Assembly: GCA_021464245.1 (NCBI GenBank)
Contig: JADCRB010000020.1
Coordinates: forward strand, 122,721-186,720
DNA length: 64,000 nucleotides
Direction: 5' to 3'
Source: Carallia brachiata
Taxonomy: Eukaryota > Streptophyta > Magnoliopsida > Malpighiales > Rhizophoraceae
The position numbers and the translations under genes are program-made. Below are positions 9,062 through 20,481 of this stretch, in pieces. A model generated the notes under the pieces. It had not been told where the DNA came from. It saw only the letters and a list, made by a program, of their open reading frames with translations, and did no database searches. Position 1 is the first letter of the stretch; the number at the start of each line of letters is the position of its first letter.

Positions 9062-12000
9062 AAGGAAACATTATCTTCCTCATTACCGTTCGGTTGCCAT
9101 TCCTCTAGCGTTATCTATGTTAAAATAATCGTTGTTCCATATAATCCCTCGCACCCACAATTTTCTTTGGAGGTAAGTTTATTATTAAGTCGGGTAACTA
9201 ATAAAAATTTTAAAATTTTTTTGAACGACAAAAAAATACATCTCCTATATGTAAGCATTGTACCCTTACAATAATTCAAAGATCTATTATCTAGGCATAA
9301 TTAGTCTGCGGCATATTTTTGTTTAAATTTGGATTTGCTTGAAAGATTAACTACATTTAGATTCGGACCTAACTGCATATTTAGGTTTAATTGAACCGCA
9401 ATTTAATTCCGTGGATTTGGATTATAGTTAAAGCACAGATTGTGTTTGGATCGCAGATCTATTGCATTCAGGTCATAGTTGAGTTCCATTTTGTTTGAGT
9501 TGAATTTATATTTGAATCGTGTGATTTATAAGTAAGTTTGTATTGAGACCAGAAAAGAAAAAAAAATGAAAAATGAAAAAGCAAAAACAAAATAAGAACA
9601 AATGAATGTCGCCATTAGTCGAAGTCCATTTACACAGTTCATAATTCACAAGCCCAATACACCAAACCCAAATTTTAGTACCCTTTTTTTTTTTAATCTG
9701 TTTAGCCTAATAGCTAGAGTGAGTCCTATTGAGCATTGAGCATTGGAGAAAAAAAGAAAAGTGAGGTCAGGAGAGAGGTTCAAACCGCCAACCTAGCGAG
9801 TGAGGAACATCTGAAAGACATCTCTCTCAACAATTTGTGTAAATGTTCAACTTCAAAATTTTAATACATTAATTAAAAGCCTCAATCCAAATAAATAAAG
9901 GCAAATGGCCCAAACACATAGGTCCATAAGGCAGCCCAAATTTGAGTTTTCAAGACCCATCCAACAGAATTCCAGCGAGCACAGCGAGCCCAACAGCCGA
10001 GCAGCAAGCCCATCAAAGAATTCAGCAGCCCTTTCTTCGTCATAACGGAGGCCCACAATATCAACAACAGCCCCAGTCAGCAAGCCCAGGAGGTCTACAA
10101 GCCCAATGGAGGCTCAAGAATGTATTCCAAGGCCCAAAAAAGGAAAAACTCAGAATTTGCAGGAATAAAAAAAGCAAAGGTTTCTCCATCAAATCCAGAA
10201 AAAAGCAACAGTTTACACCAAACAATAAAAAAGCAAAAGTTGGACCATGTAGTCGTTAAAATCACAATCCAATCCTGCATTATTTTAACAATCCAAATCG
10301 CAGAATAATATAGAATCCCGTCGGATCGTAAGTAGAATCCGAGTAGAATTATACACCTATGATTTCTTAAAAAAATTTTGAAAAATTAGTTTTAAGAATT
10401 AATTAATTAGTAAATATGTCATTTACAATCATTTGGTTCCATAAACATAAAAAAGAAGTTATAATTTTGTTATATCAACCATACTTAATAATTAAAAAAT
10501 ATAATTAAAAAAATATTATTTAAAAAATTCAATAATAAAATAATTAGAAGAGTATTTGCTAACAAAAATGAAAATACAAATATAAAATATCATTTAATTA
10601 TAATATAATGAAATATAATAATAAAAAATAACTTAATTTTAATTGAAAGTTCAAAAACTCATTATACTCACTTTTGATTTGTTATCAATCAAATTTTTTA
10701 AAAAAAAAAATTATATTTTCATTCTTATAATTCTTAAATTAATGCATTATATGTGATTAAAATTATATTATTAGTGGCACACACTTTATAATTGATTTTA
10801 ATTCTCATTTACATATAAATATATATTTATATATTTTAAGTAGAATCTTATGACTCTACGATCTGATTTTACAATTCAATTATAATACTTCAAATCAATC
10901 TTAGGTAAAATCCCGATTTTAACGAGCTTGATCACCACCCAATCATTGGGGGCAAAAACCCTTATAAAATGGGGCTGTCCCCTCTGCAGGAAACGGTAAT
11001 TTTTGCCCCAAAAGAATCCATGACAAGTTGGCACTTCACAAACCACAATCAACCCCCAAAAATTCTGCCCCAGCAACATTCCCACCTCCAAAGGAACTCT
11101 GCCAAATCCTCAACCCAATTTTCCTTTTTACCAAGACAATGTAAATATATGTGATAGAGAAAACTCCCCGAATGTGGGGAATATTCTGCCAAAAAGAAGC
11201 AGATTGGCCATCAAGCATGTATATTCTCATCAAGGAAATTTAAGGAACCAACTTAAGCATATTTACATCTATTTTTACAATGTATCTCTCTTCTCCTACC
11301 TTTCTTACACTTTGTTACTATCAACATCAATCAGATGCAAGTCCATCTAAATTGATCTAGAATTTTCAAAAAAAAAGCTCATTTCATGGGTTAGTAGTTC
11401 ACTTGAGTATAGGAAGCTAAAACACGGTATTCGATAATCAACTTAATCCTACAAACTAACAAATCATCCAAAAATAGTGGAGGAAGCCCCCTTAGTGGTC
11501 GGTAGCTCATCAAAGTATCGTTAATTAACTGAACAATTCCATTTATGTTTATGCTCCAAATTCGTTACTTCGATATTATCTAAATCATCAATTGCTTCAA
11601 AAATGATCGAGGAGAGTCCCTTACCAGACTAGTATCCGATCAAAGTATGAGGTTACTGAATATGTTTTCCGAAATGTTTGGAGAACTCCCTAAACGGGTT
11701 TAGTATCCAACCAAAATAAGAGTTTTTATCATCCTATACGCCGTTATTTGTTCTGTTGACTACATTCGAATCTTAAGTTTGTGTCATGCGCATCTCTTTT
11801 GGGTCCAGTTAAATGAAAAACTGATAATAAAGACAACTCCTCATTAGGCAATAATTTCAAGCAGAAAAATCACTAAAATTTTTCCTGGGGAAATCAGCAA
11901 TTTGTCTTTGTCTAACCAAGCCTCCTAATACCTATTACTACAACTTTTGGTTCCTTTAACCTATCCCTATCTTAGCAAACCGCAAAACACAAGAAAAAAA

Positions 12001-12390
12001 CAACATCAAAATCAATCGAATATCACAAACTGGCAACCAAAACTGCCAACACAATCTAACTTTCTCGAGATCCACAAATCAACAAAACCGCAGCAACACT
12101 CAAAACATTTCACAAATCTAAAAAGGAATAACTAGTAGCAGCAGCTATAGACTAGAATAAAGAACACAAAGAAAAGAGAGTAGGAATAAGAGATACCCAT
12201 CTTGCCCTTTCTCTATCGAATCGATCATGATTCCTCCATCCCAACCCTTTTTGAGTTCTTTCCGCCATTCCTCGCATGGAAAAAAAAAAAACAAAAATAG
12301 TTTGTTTGTTTTTAAATAAAACAAGAAAATGAAAGTTTTGAACAATCTGGTTCCTGGTTCCCGAAAAAGATAGGTTACTTCAGGACGAAC
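9062..12390. other. Intergenic DNA, no gene seen
   Basis: The first about 170 bp are 3' flank shared with other SPH units. The rest has low-complexity tracts (10340-10870 strongly AT-rich) and a CCCAA/GGCCCA-rich stretch at 9600-10260. Open frames there (9853-10308, both strands) show no domain and biased composition, so I do not call them genes. Confidence 0.4.
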
Positions 12391-12394
12391 TCGA

Positions 12395-12455
12395 TAACCT
12401 GTTCAGCTTTGGTCACCGGAACTCCCTTGGACGACCTCCCTGCTTCTCCTCCCTG
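12395..12455 (-). other. Possible last coding exon of an unrecognised gene
   Basis: On the - strand, after TTTTATGTACAG (a good acceptor), the frame reads GEAGRSSKGVPVTKAEQVIE then FVLK and stops at about 12395. Composition looks like protein rather than chance. About 1.5 kb upstream on the same strand, GAG|GTAAGG near 13960 could be the donor of a 5' exon, with an AT-rich element in the intron between. I do not recognise the product and cannot connect the exons. Confidence 0.3.
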
Positions 12456-12826
12456 TACATAAAACCATTATAAATTTAAGTCCAATAAACTAAAACTAAA
12501 TAAGGAACAAACAGAAGTATTCCAAAAAATTGCATAAAAAAAAAAAAACAAAAGAAAAGAAAAGAAAAAACAACCACCTGTACCGGATCGAGTCAGACCC
12601 GACCAGGTCCCGATTTCTTCTTCCTTCACAACGACCCGGTATATCTCTTGCCTCCATGACCCGACCCGGTTTCTCAATCCTTCATTATTTCTATTTCAAT
12701 CCGCCCCGAGATCCATCCGGGTCTGCAAACTCGATCCGAGACCCGGCCCGCCACCTTTTTGAATCAAAGTTTAAAACCACCTTTCCGGAAGCTTCAGTTT
12801 TTTTATTTTTATTTTTCAAGAACATT

Positions 12827-13692
12827 AAGGAGGTGTTTAGTAGGTTTTTTTTTACTTGAGAATAAAAATAAAAATGAGTGATTCTCATTTTTAATATTTG
12901 ATAGAAAAAAATCTCATTTTCATTCTCTTATTTTTAAGAATAAGATTCTCTCATTTATAAAAATCACCATTCTCACCTTTAGGTAGTTAATTATTCATAT
13001 TTTCGTATCTTCTCTCTCACTTTGTAAATTATTTTATAATAAAATATTAATAATAACAATTAATAATAATAATAATAAATATTTATATATTATAATAAAA
13101 TTAAATATTTCAAAAATTTGAACAATAATTACATTATAAATAATAATAATATTATCTATATTTTCATAATATTAATAATAACCATAAATAATAAAATTAT
13201 TTACATAAAAATTTCATAATTTTAATAATAATTTATTTATTAATAAAGACTTATTTTATAATATTTACAATATTATTTTGGTATAACAATATTATTCATA
13301 TTTTTTCTTTATTATTATTATTAATAAAAATTTATGTTATTTTTTAATTTTAAATTTTATATTTATGGTTGTTATTGTAAAATAAATAATAATAATAATA
13401 ATAATTTATTTATTATCGTTATTTAATATTTTTAATTTAAAATTATGTTACAATATTTTTATATTTTTAATTTTTATTTTAATACTTATAATTTTTTTTA
13501 TTTATTAATTATTTATTTTTAATGAAATAATATTATTATATATTTTATATTAATTTTGATTCTAAATTAAAACAAACTGTTAAAAAAAATTTTAATTCTA
13601 ATTTTTGAATAAATCAAATATACCATAAAAAAATCATTTTATTTAAATTAGGATTCAATTCCATTTCTTAAATAAAAAAGCCCTAAACACAT
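12827..13692. mobile_element. AT-rich inverted-repeat element, copy 1
   Basis: Begins GGAGGTGTTTAGTAGG and ends near GCCCTAAACAC, short inverted ends with a very AT-rich interior of TAATAA and TTATTT text. The interior and ends resemble two other segments, 34190-34980 and 39602-40178. A non-autonomous DNA element of the GGGGTGTTTGG-end type is likely. The superfamily is not settled. Confidence 0.5.
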
Positions 13693-14440
13693 AAACCAAA
13701 ACCAAGCCTCGACCTCCATCAAATCAACAAAAAAATGGAAAAATCAAACAATCAGAATAGGAAAAAATGATCAACCAAAAAAAAAAAAGGAAAAAATGAA
13801 ATAAAAAGCAACAAAAACGTTTAAAAAAAAAAAAACACAGAAAGTCACCAACTGTGAGATCATCGCATCGGGGAAGCTAAATCAAGCCCCTGAGATCTCA
13901 GATCGAGCCTCCCAATTCGAACCAATCCCAAAGATCACCCAAACCCATTTTCCCTTACCTCTAATCCCCGAGAGTTCGGCACCCACAATTACAAATCACG
14001 ATTTCAGCCATGGTTGGCGGAAAAACGAATGAAGGAAGCTAAGAGAGCGAAGGACGTCAGCCAAAGAAGGACAGAGAAGGTCGGCGCTGGAAATGGGCTC
14101 CGGCGCAGGCGTCGCGATGGCAGAACGACAGAGAAGAAGGAGAAGGAAAGAACGAAGTGGGGAGAGAACGGCGTCGTTGAGAGAACGAAGGAGAGAAAGA
14201 AATAAAATTAGGGTTAGATTAATTTTAAGTTTATATATTTTCTTAAAAAAATAAAAATAAAAATAAAACTAAAACTTTTTGATGCAGTCTTGAGCTCCAA
14301 AACGGCGCCGTTTTAGGCGAAAAAAAATTGTCATTTTTTATAATAAATTAACATAATATTTTTTTTACAAAAAAATAAAAAGTAATAAATACCTACTACC
14401 CAAAGATTTATGTTTTTAGAAAATTGATATCAAGATTAGT
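13693..14440. other. GC-richer stretch, possible 5' end of a - strand gene
   Basis: From about 13855 to 14200 the base composition rises and the text has features of a 5' untranslated exon on the - strand (CT-rich, donor GAG|GTAAGG near 13960). The + strand frame at 14014-14205 is highly Lys/Arg biased and I reject it as a gene. Confidence 0.3.
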
Positions 14441-15106
14441 TTATATATTTAAATTGTGAAGGTATGATAGATGCTTGATGATATGAATTCAAGTACAGGG
14501 TATCAACCCCAAAAGGAGAAGGGGAAAAAAAAGGAAACTCTTTCGAAATATATTCTGAACAGAAAATGAGCCACTGGGTATAATCGAGCATCACATGCAA
14601 TTGTACCAGATTCAACTCATAAGGGGGAAAAAAAAGCAATATTCTTATTCAATTTCAGATCTCTATCACTTAAAAAACCATTTTCCATTAAAAAAAGGCA
14701 TTTCGGATTCGGAGAATGGCAAGGATGTGCAAAGAAAGCAAGTGAAAGACAGAGAAGTATGAGTACGGGAAAAACCACATTTTGAGGTTTCCTTCAAGTT
14801 GCCATTGGGCAGAGAAGTATTTCAAATTGGAAAAATTTTTCGACCCAAAGAATTTGTATAGAGGATTTGTGCTGACAACCTAATATTTTGTGTAACATTA
14901 AAATGAAGTAATAAGATTTATTTTTTTAACATTTTATATATGTAATTGCACGAATTTAAAAATTCGTTACATTTCAATAAATTGTTAGGACAAATTCTCC
15001 AAACAAATTTTCTGGCTACAAACTGGAACCCATCAAAATTTTTGTGAAAAAAGGAAACTGATAAGAGGCATTTTTTGGACATAAATAAAATAAAATAAAA
15101 TAAAAA

Positions 15107-15191
15107 CTGAAAACCAGATTCCTTGACCTATCTAACGATTCATAAATGAATGTATTTTTGTTGTTTATGATATTCCAAGCTATCTAAAAAG
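15107..15191 (+). promoter_or_regulatory. SPH gene 2 core promoter, altered TATA
   Basis: Starts with the shared block CTGAAAACCAGATTCCTT. The TATA position reads TATCTAAAAAG (15181-15191), where paralogues have TATAAAAAG, so core promoter strength may be reduced. Confidence 0.55.
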
Positions 15192-15235
15192 GGAGGAATT
15201 ATAGCTCCGATACCTTTAGAAAAAAACCGTGCGCT

Positions 15236-15688
15236 ATGACAAAATTTAAAATCCTTGCAGTTTCCTTTTTGGTATTAAGTTTCTGTCTCAATTCCTGCAT
15301 AGGCGGTTTCCTAGATAATTTATTCACGTCGAAGTATACGGTTCACATTATTAATCGGTTACCCAAGAATAATATTCTTACTGTTAATTGCCACTACCGA
15401 GACGATGATCTAGGAGTCCATACATTATCAGTCAACGAAGAATACATGTTCTCTGTCAAGGAGAACTCTTGGAGGGCGTTTTGGAAGAATATCAGAGTTT
15501 GGTGCAGTTTTAAATGGGGCAAGAATCGTGGTGGCATTTACGACGTCTACAAAAAGGATAAAAGCCTGAAGAGTCCATGGTGTCCTAAAGATGAATGTCA
15601 GTGGTTGGTGAAAGATGATACAATTTATTTGATTAGTCAGAGTTCAATGTGGTTTCAGGTACTGAGGTCTCGCATCATAAAACATTAG
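15236..15688 (+). CDS. S-protein homologue (SPH), copy 2, altered C-terminus
   Basis: 150 residues with signal peptide 1-21 and cysteines at 52, 90, 116 and 121. Text HYRDDDLGVHTLSVN, CSFKWGKNRGGIYDVY and DECQWLVKDDTIYLIS places it with copies 4 and 5. After about residue 135 the family ending is lost: this frame gives MWFQVLRSRIIKH and stops, while EKYYEWPK followed by a stop, the usual ending, remains in another frame just downstream (15689-15715). A small indel has therefore swapped the last about 12 residues. All four cysteines precede the change, so the protein could still fold. The weaker TATA box fits a copy in decline. Confidence 0.85.
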   Translation: MTKFKILAVSFLVLSFCLNSCIGGFLDNLFTSKYTVHIINRLPKNNILTVNCHYRDDDLGVHTLSVNEEYMFSVKENSWRAFWKNIRVWCSFKWGKNRGGIYDVYKKDKSLKSPWCPKDECQWLVKDDTIYLISQSSMWFQVLRSRIIKH

Positions 15689-15715
15689 AGAAATATTATG
15701 AATGGCCAAAATAAA

Positions 15716-16320
15716 AGGAACGAGTATCTTTTGCTCAGTGCTCTACGGTTGCTATATAGGAGTTTGGTAGTATTGTCTTTTATGATATCGCTGTTAAATT
15801 ATGTGTAATTCCTTATGTGCATATCTATGTTGAAATAAACGTCGAACCATTTAACACCATCTTATCGGGATAAATTTATTGTTAGATTGGTAACTATTAA
15901 AAATTCAAATTTGGGATGGTGACTAAAACAAATAATAATTTAAATAATAAAGTAATTACCTTAAAAAAATTAAGTATATGCATGGGTTGATAACTTTAGA
16001 TCGCGGTTAATTGATGAGTCGATAAATGACTTTGTTTCAAATAGCATTTTAAACTTCTGTGACAAAAGATACTTCTAAGTAACATTTAACTCCTCTGTTA
16101 AAATTTTGTTGACTAAACTTGAGTAATTTTGTTGTGTAAGTGTTAAATTTCTTTTTTTTTTTTTTTTCATAAAACTAAAACTTAGATCTGAATACTATCT
16201 TAAAATCTAAAGTATAGATATTGTTTGAGATTTGCTAAAAGAAAAATTTTCTTTTTGGAAACAAAGGTTTTTTAAAAAATCACAAAAAATATTAGTATAT
16301 TGTATGTGTATAACAATCAT
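15716..16320. repeat. SPH unit 2 downstream flank
   Basis: Text after the gene (CAGTGCTCT, TTGCTATATGGGAG-like, AAATTCAAATTTGGGATGGTG) recurs after copies 4 and 5, extending the duplicated unit about 600 bp past the stop. No other gene. Confidence 0.65.
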
Positions 16321-16531
16321 TTCCGAGTAGAAAAATATGCAGAGAGAATCAAAGGCACTGTTTGGTACTGATTGAGGGCTACGCTGCTTTGAGATTGCAC
16401 CAACCTCTCATAATCTTTTTCTAAGGCCTTATATTATGTTTTGAATTGGGTTCTTTTGAGCGCTAATAAATTTTTGCCTGAAAAAATAAACTGACAAGAG
16501 GCATTGTTTTGGATTAGAAAGAAAAAAAAAA

Positions 16532-16613
16532 CTGAAAACCAGATTCGCCTTAACCTATATAACGCTTCTTAAAAGAATATATTTGTTGTTACAGACATTC
16601 CATGCTATAAAAA
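16532..16613 (+). promoter_or_regulatory. SPH gene 3 core promoter
   Basis: Shared CTGAAAACCAGATTC block followed by a consensus TATA box, CTATAAAAAG, at 16604-16613, about 50 bp before the start codon. The segment from about 16345 is also found, without a gene, at 22850-23003. Confidence 0.6.
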
Positions 16614-16654
16614 GAGAGGAATAGTAACTTAAATACCTCTAGCAAACCAATGTT

Positions 16655-17083
16655 ATGACAAAATTTAAAATCCTTCCAGTTTGCTTTTTGGTGTTAAGTT
16701 TGTGTGTCAATTCATGTCTAGCTTTTGATTTATTTCCGAGGTATACTGTTCACATTTTTAATCAATTAAGCAAGAATATTCTTTCTGTTCATTGCACGTC
16801 CCAAGACGATGATCTAGGAGTCCACCGAATACCAGTCAACAAAGAATACAATTTCTCTTTCAAGCAAAAATTTTGGAAAATATTTTTTAGGACGATAAAA
16901 TTTCAGTGCACCTTTTTATGGGGCAAGAATCATGGTGGCATTTACGACGTCTACTTGGACGATATTCAGTTTAATCGTTATTGTAGTCACAAAGATTGCA
17001 AGTGGTTTGTCAAAGATGATGCTATTTATTTGAATGACAATTACAATGAAAAACTCATGAAGTATTATGTGTGGGCATTTTAA
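16655..17083 (+). CDS. S-protein homologue (SPH), copy 3
   Basis: An intact 142-residue protein with signal peptide 1-23 (KILPVCFLVLSLCVNS) and cysteines at 47, 85, 110 and 115. Motifs are DDDLGVHRIPVN, FLWGKNHGGIYDVY and KDCKWFVKDDAIYL. It is closest to copy 1 and shares its subtype features. Only about 960 bp separate it from copy 2, so they probably sit in adjacent duplicated units. Expected to be secreted. No partner or substrate can be read from the sequence. Confidence 0.93.
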   Translation: MTKFKILPVCFLVLSLCVNSCLAFDLFPRYTVHIFNQLSKNILSVHCTSQDDDLGVHRIPVNKEYNFSFKQKFWKIFFRTIKFQCTFLWGKNHGGIYDVYLDDIQFNRYCSHKDCKWFVKDDAIYLNDNYNEKLMKYYVWAF

Positions 17084-17346
17084 AAGGAACCAGTATCTTT
17101 GCTCAGTACTCTTCCGTTGCTATATAAAAATTTGCTGGTCTTGTCTTTTATGGTATCTATGTTAAATAATGGGTAGCTTATCAACGTTAAAATAATCGTC
17201 AACCTTTTAACGCCGTCGCACCCGGATAAATTTAATAGTGGATAACTATTAACAGTTTAAATTTGGGATGGTGACAAAACAAATATTCTACCTAAAGTTA
17301 TAGCATTAAAAAGAAAAAAGGGAAATGAATGAGTCAATAATTTTAA

Positions 17347-17504
17347 AATAATGATAAATATCATGAAAACTGTGTAATAAAATATTTCAAAATATTTAAT
17401 TATGAAATGAATTATTGATACCGCTAAATCAAAAACAAAATTTAATAATTTTTTTTATAATTATAAATTTCAGGTGTTTTAGTTTTCAAAATATTTATCA
17501 TTAC
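17347..17504. mobile_element. Foldback MITE, family F1, second copy
   Basis: Inverted ends ATAATGATAAATATCATGAA and its near complement ending ATATTTATCATTAC, with a centre like the copy at 4849-5026 (both have TTGATACCG/CTAATACCG then TCAAA). It lies in the 3' flank of SPH copy 3. Confidence 0.6.
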
Positions 17505-18864
17505 TCATAATTTTAAATCGCCATTAATTGATCAGTTGACAAATATCATAACAAAATTCACTTAACTCAATCAGCATTTTAGGCTTGTGTGACAAAAGTT
17601 ATTTAAGTCTAAGTAACATTTAACCTCTTTTGTAATTTTGTTGACTAGATTGGAGTAATTTTTATTATATAGCCGTTAAAGCTCTCGTCTTTGCTACGTA
17701 GGTATTAAATGTTGCTTGCACTTGGACAATTTTTACTATGTAAGCATAATATACTGATTGGGAAAAGTGAATTTCATTATATCAGCTGACAATTCATCAA
17801 TTAACAATACAAAGAATGGACAATTTATAAATCTCACATCCTTCTCATATTCTTCCTTTCTAAGATTAGAACTCAAAAACATATAGGATAAAAATCTAAA
17901 CTACAATCACGAGTGTCTCAGGAACTTGTCATTTTTTATCTAACTTACATTAACTCAATGCGAGTTAAATTAATTTAATTTTTTTGTCAAAAAAATTAAT
18001 TTAAATTCAAATGTGAGTAAAAAGAGTTATTTATGTAGAATAAAATTATAAGTTAATTTTATTATAAAAACTAAAAATAACAAGTACTTAAATTGAAATA
18101 ACGCTTGCATGCATGGCCAAAGAAACTAATATATATGTTTTGAAAAATAGGCGTTTTTATTGGGGTCTATTTTGTCCTTTTATTATCTTTTTTTTTTTTT
18201 TAACAAAATGCCGATAAGATAGCTCCCAAACTCATCTGTGAAGATATCACACGATCCTACAGTTGGCTGTAATCCCGCGCAGCATCAGGTGTATTGATAA
18301 TCAATGGCCAATGGGGAATCCAAAGTCATCGGCTGACTCGTCAAAGATTACATCGCCAGCAAAATTCGTTTCAAAGAATATTATCGGAATCCATACGATC
18401 AAGTATCATAACAGCTTCAGCATCATCTGCCATGATTTTTAAGTTGAAGCCAAAAAAAAAAAGGGCTTTGAGCAAAGCCCTTTTCTTTACTTTCCAGTTA
18501 GTATCTCCGAAAGATTTTGAAAAAAAAAAAAAAAACCGAGAAAAAGTCAGAGGTGAAGAGAGTAGGAGGAGGCAAAGAGGGGAGAGAGGAAAAGGAATCT
18601 GTCATATTTCATTCCCATTTTTTATTTTGTTTATTTATTTCTTTTCGTTTTGTTCTCCCTTTTTTAGCAACGAACCAACCATTCAAAGACCAGGTCATAT
18701 TTTCAATTTATATACAAATATATATACAATTAATGTAGTGGCTAAGAAAAAGAAAGGGGAGAACCCAAAAAGGCCAAATCATCGTTCTTCTGTGGAAGGA
18801 GAGAGATGGCCAGAGTCGGCTTCTCCTTCTCCCACACTTTTCTGGTTGGGATTAATTTGTTTTT
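17505..18864. other. Intergenic DNA, no firm gene
   Basis: The stretch 18230-18440 is less AT-rich and, on the - strand, has a short frame starting MADDAEAVMILDRMDSDNIL, which may be a gene scrap. Frames at 18294-18890 cross simple-sequence runs and show no domain. Confidence 0.3.
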
Positions 18865-20481
18865 GGGTCACTAAATTTTCAAAAGTTTAAAGTCAAATTA
18901 GTATAAAAAAAGAAAATTACTTTTGATTAGTATTGTTAAAAAAAAGTGTATAAATAGGTCAATAACTTACACTCTATCAAATGGGCCATTAATTGATGAC
19001 ATAACGCTTATCTGTATTATAATGTGGCATTTTTAATTGGCCAAGTCATAACTTAACACTGATGTGGCAAACTACTTACCACATCAGCTATTTTTAATGA
19101 CGTGGCAGGTACAAATGGGTCAGTGTTTTTCACCCTCCAAAGCTTCATCTCTCTCCTCCCTTTCTCTCTCTCTTGTCGTCGCCCCTCGAAGCCTCATCTC
19201 TAACCCTAATTCACTGAAAAGGAGCGGCACACTAGATCACAAAAAAAAAAAAAGGAAAAAAAAAATCAGCCGTGGATGCATTTTCATCTTGCTCAGCTTT
19301 TTTCATTGTCTTCATCTGCTGCTCAGCTTTGGAAGTGTTCACCAGTATGTTCACCTTCAAACGGGGCCACATATCTCATTTTTTGGTCCAGAAAAGATAA
19401 AACCCATCGTGGCAATAATCTACAGACCCACACTCACCAATTTCTTGAACTAAATCTCAAGAATTCGTTGCTGTTCACTTTACTTGAATACCTTTCCAAA
19501 TCTCCAACTCTATAATTTCTTTCATGATTTAAAAAAAAAAAAAACCAGAAAAATAAAATAAATTTAAAAACCTGGTTGTTCTTTTAATTTAGGCCACAAA
19601 CAATCGAGCTTGGTGGAAAGGCAAGGCCCGAGGCAATGGCAACGGTAGTAACGGCCACTTGGACGAAACTGCCCTTTGAACGGAGCCGGAATTGGAGGCC
19701 GCAGCTGTAGAGTGACAAGTCGGATAGAGGAGAAGACGACCGCTAATTTGGGAGCAACAGGGCCGAGAAGGCTTCGCAATTTGCAGGATTCATTATAAAG
19801 AAGATATGGACGAAAATGCAACTGAAAATCGCAGTGTCAGCTTTGGTGTAGCTTATGGAGGAAGCAGAGGTTTTGTGAGCACGCTGTTTATGGTTTCATG
19901 TTTTGTTTTTGAGCGTTAACAGATTGATTTTCGACCGCAAGATTTTCGTTCTGAGTATCTAATTTCCGATACTATATCTAGGGAAGAGGAAAATGAAATG
20001 GGTTTATTTTTTCTGGACCAAAATAATAGAAAAGGTTTTCCGGACAAAAGAAGAAAATTCCCGTGATGGGTTTATCTCTTCTGTAGATTATTGCCATCTA
20101 ATCTGATTTTTTTTTTCTTTTTATTTTCTCAGATCCAGTGCACCGACCTAGAGAGAACTAAAAGTTAGAGATGGGTTGTAAGGGTGGCGATGAGAGAGAA
20201 ACCGGGGGGGAGAGAGAAGAACGTTTGGAGGATACAAGTTATTGAACATCTGTGCATTCCACGTCACCAAAAATAGATGACGTGGATAAGCAGTTTGCCA
20301 TATCAGCAAGAAGTTCTGACATGACTAATTAAAAATGACACATCATAATACACGTAAACATCATGTCGTCGAATAAGAATGTTAGTTATTGACTCATTTG
20401 TAGATTTTTTTTTAAAGACACTTACTTAAATAAATTTTTTTGTTATTAATCTTATTTTAAGTTTTTAAAAACTTACTGGCT
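18865..20481. mobile_element. Mutator-like element with long inverted repeats
   Basis: The left about 240 bp (18865-19108) match the reverse complement of the right about 230 bp (20255-20481). Shared text includes GTCAATAACT, ATGTGGCATTTTTAATT versus ATGTGTCATTTTTAATT, and GTGGCAAACT versus ATGGCAAACT. Repeats this long suggest Mutator-like elements. The 1.1-kb interior is richer in GC, with CTCTCTCC and gene-like text, and carries no transposase frame, so it is non-autonomous and may hold captured host sequence. I could not find the expected 9-bp target duplication, so the outer ends are uncertain. Confidence 0.6.
19109..20254. other. Interior of the inverted-repeat element, possible captured sequence
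   Basis: Contains a CT-rich block like a 5' UTR (19130-19210, with TCTAACCCTAATT) and a GC-rich segment at 19590-19800 with open frames on both strands. None has a recognisable domain. Base composition clearly differs from the AT-rich surroundings, as seen in elements that carry host gene pieces. Confidence 0.35.

Noticed and set aside
9853..10308. Overlapping frames on both strands, one Gln/Pro-rich
   Set aside because: Compositional bias from CCCA/AGCCC repeats, no domain, and no conserved partner in the window.
14014..14205. Lys/Arg-rich + strand frame
   Set aside because: Product of GA-rich sequence likely to be the antisense of a CT-rich 5' leader.
18294..18890. 198-codon + strand frame
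   Set aside because: Crosses A-runs and a TATA-like simple region, no domain, and a competing frame overlaps it.
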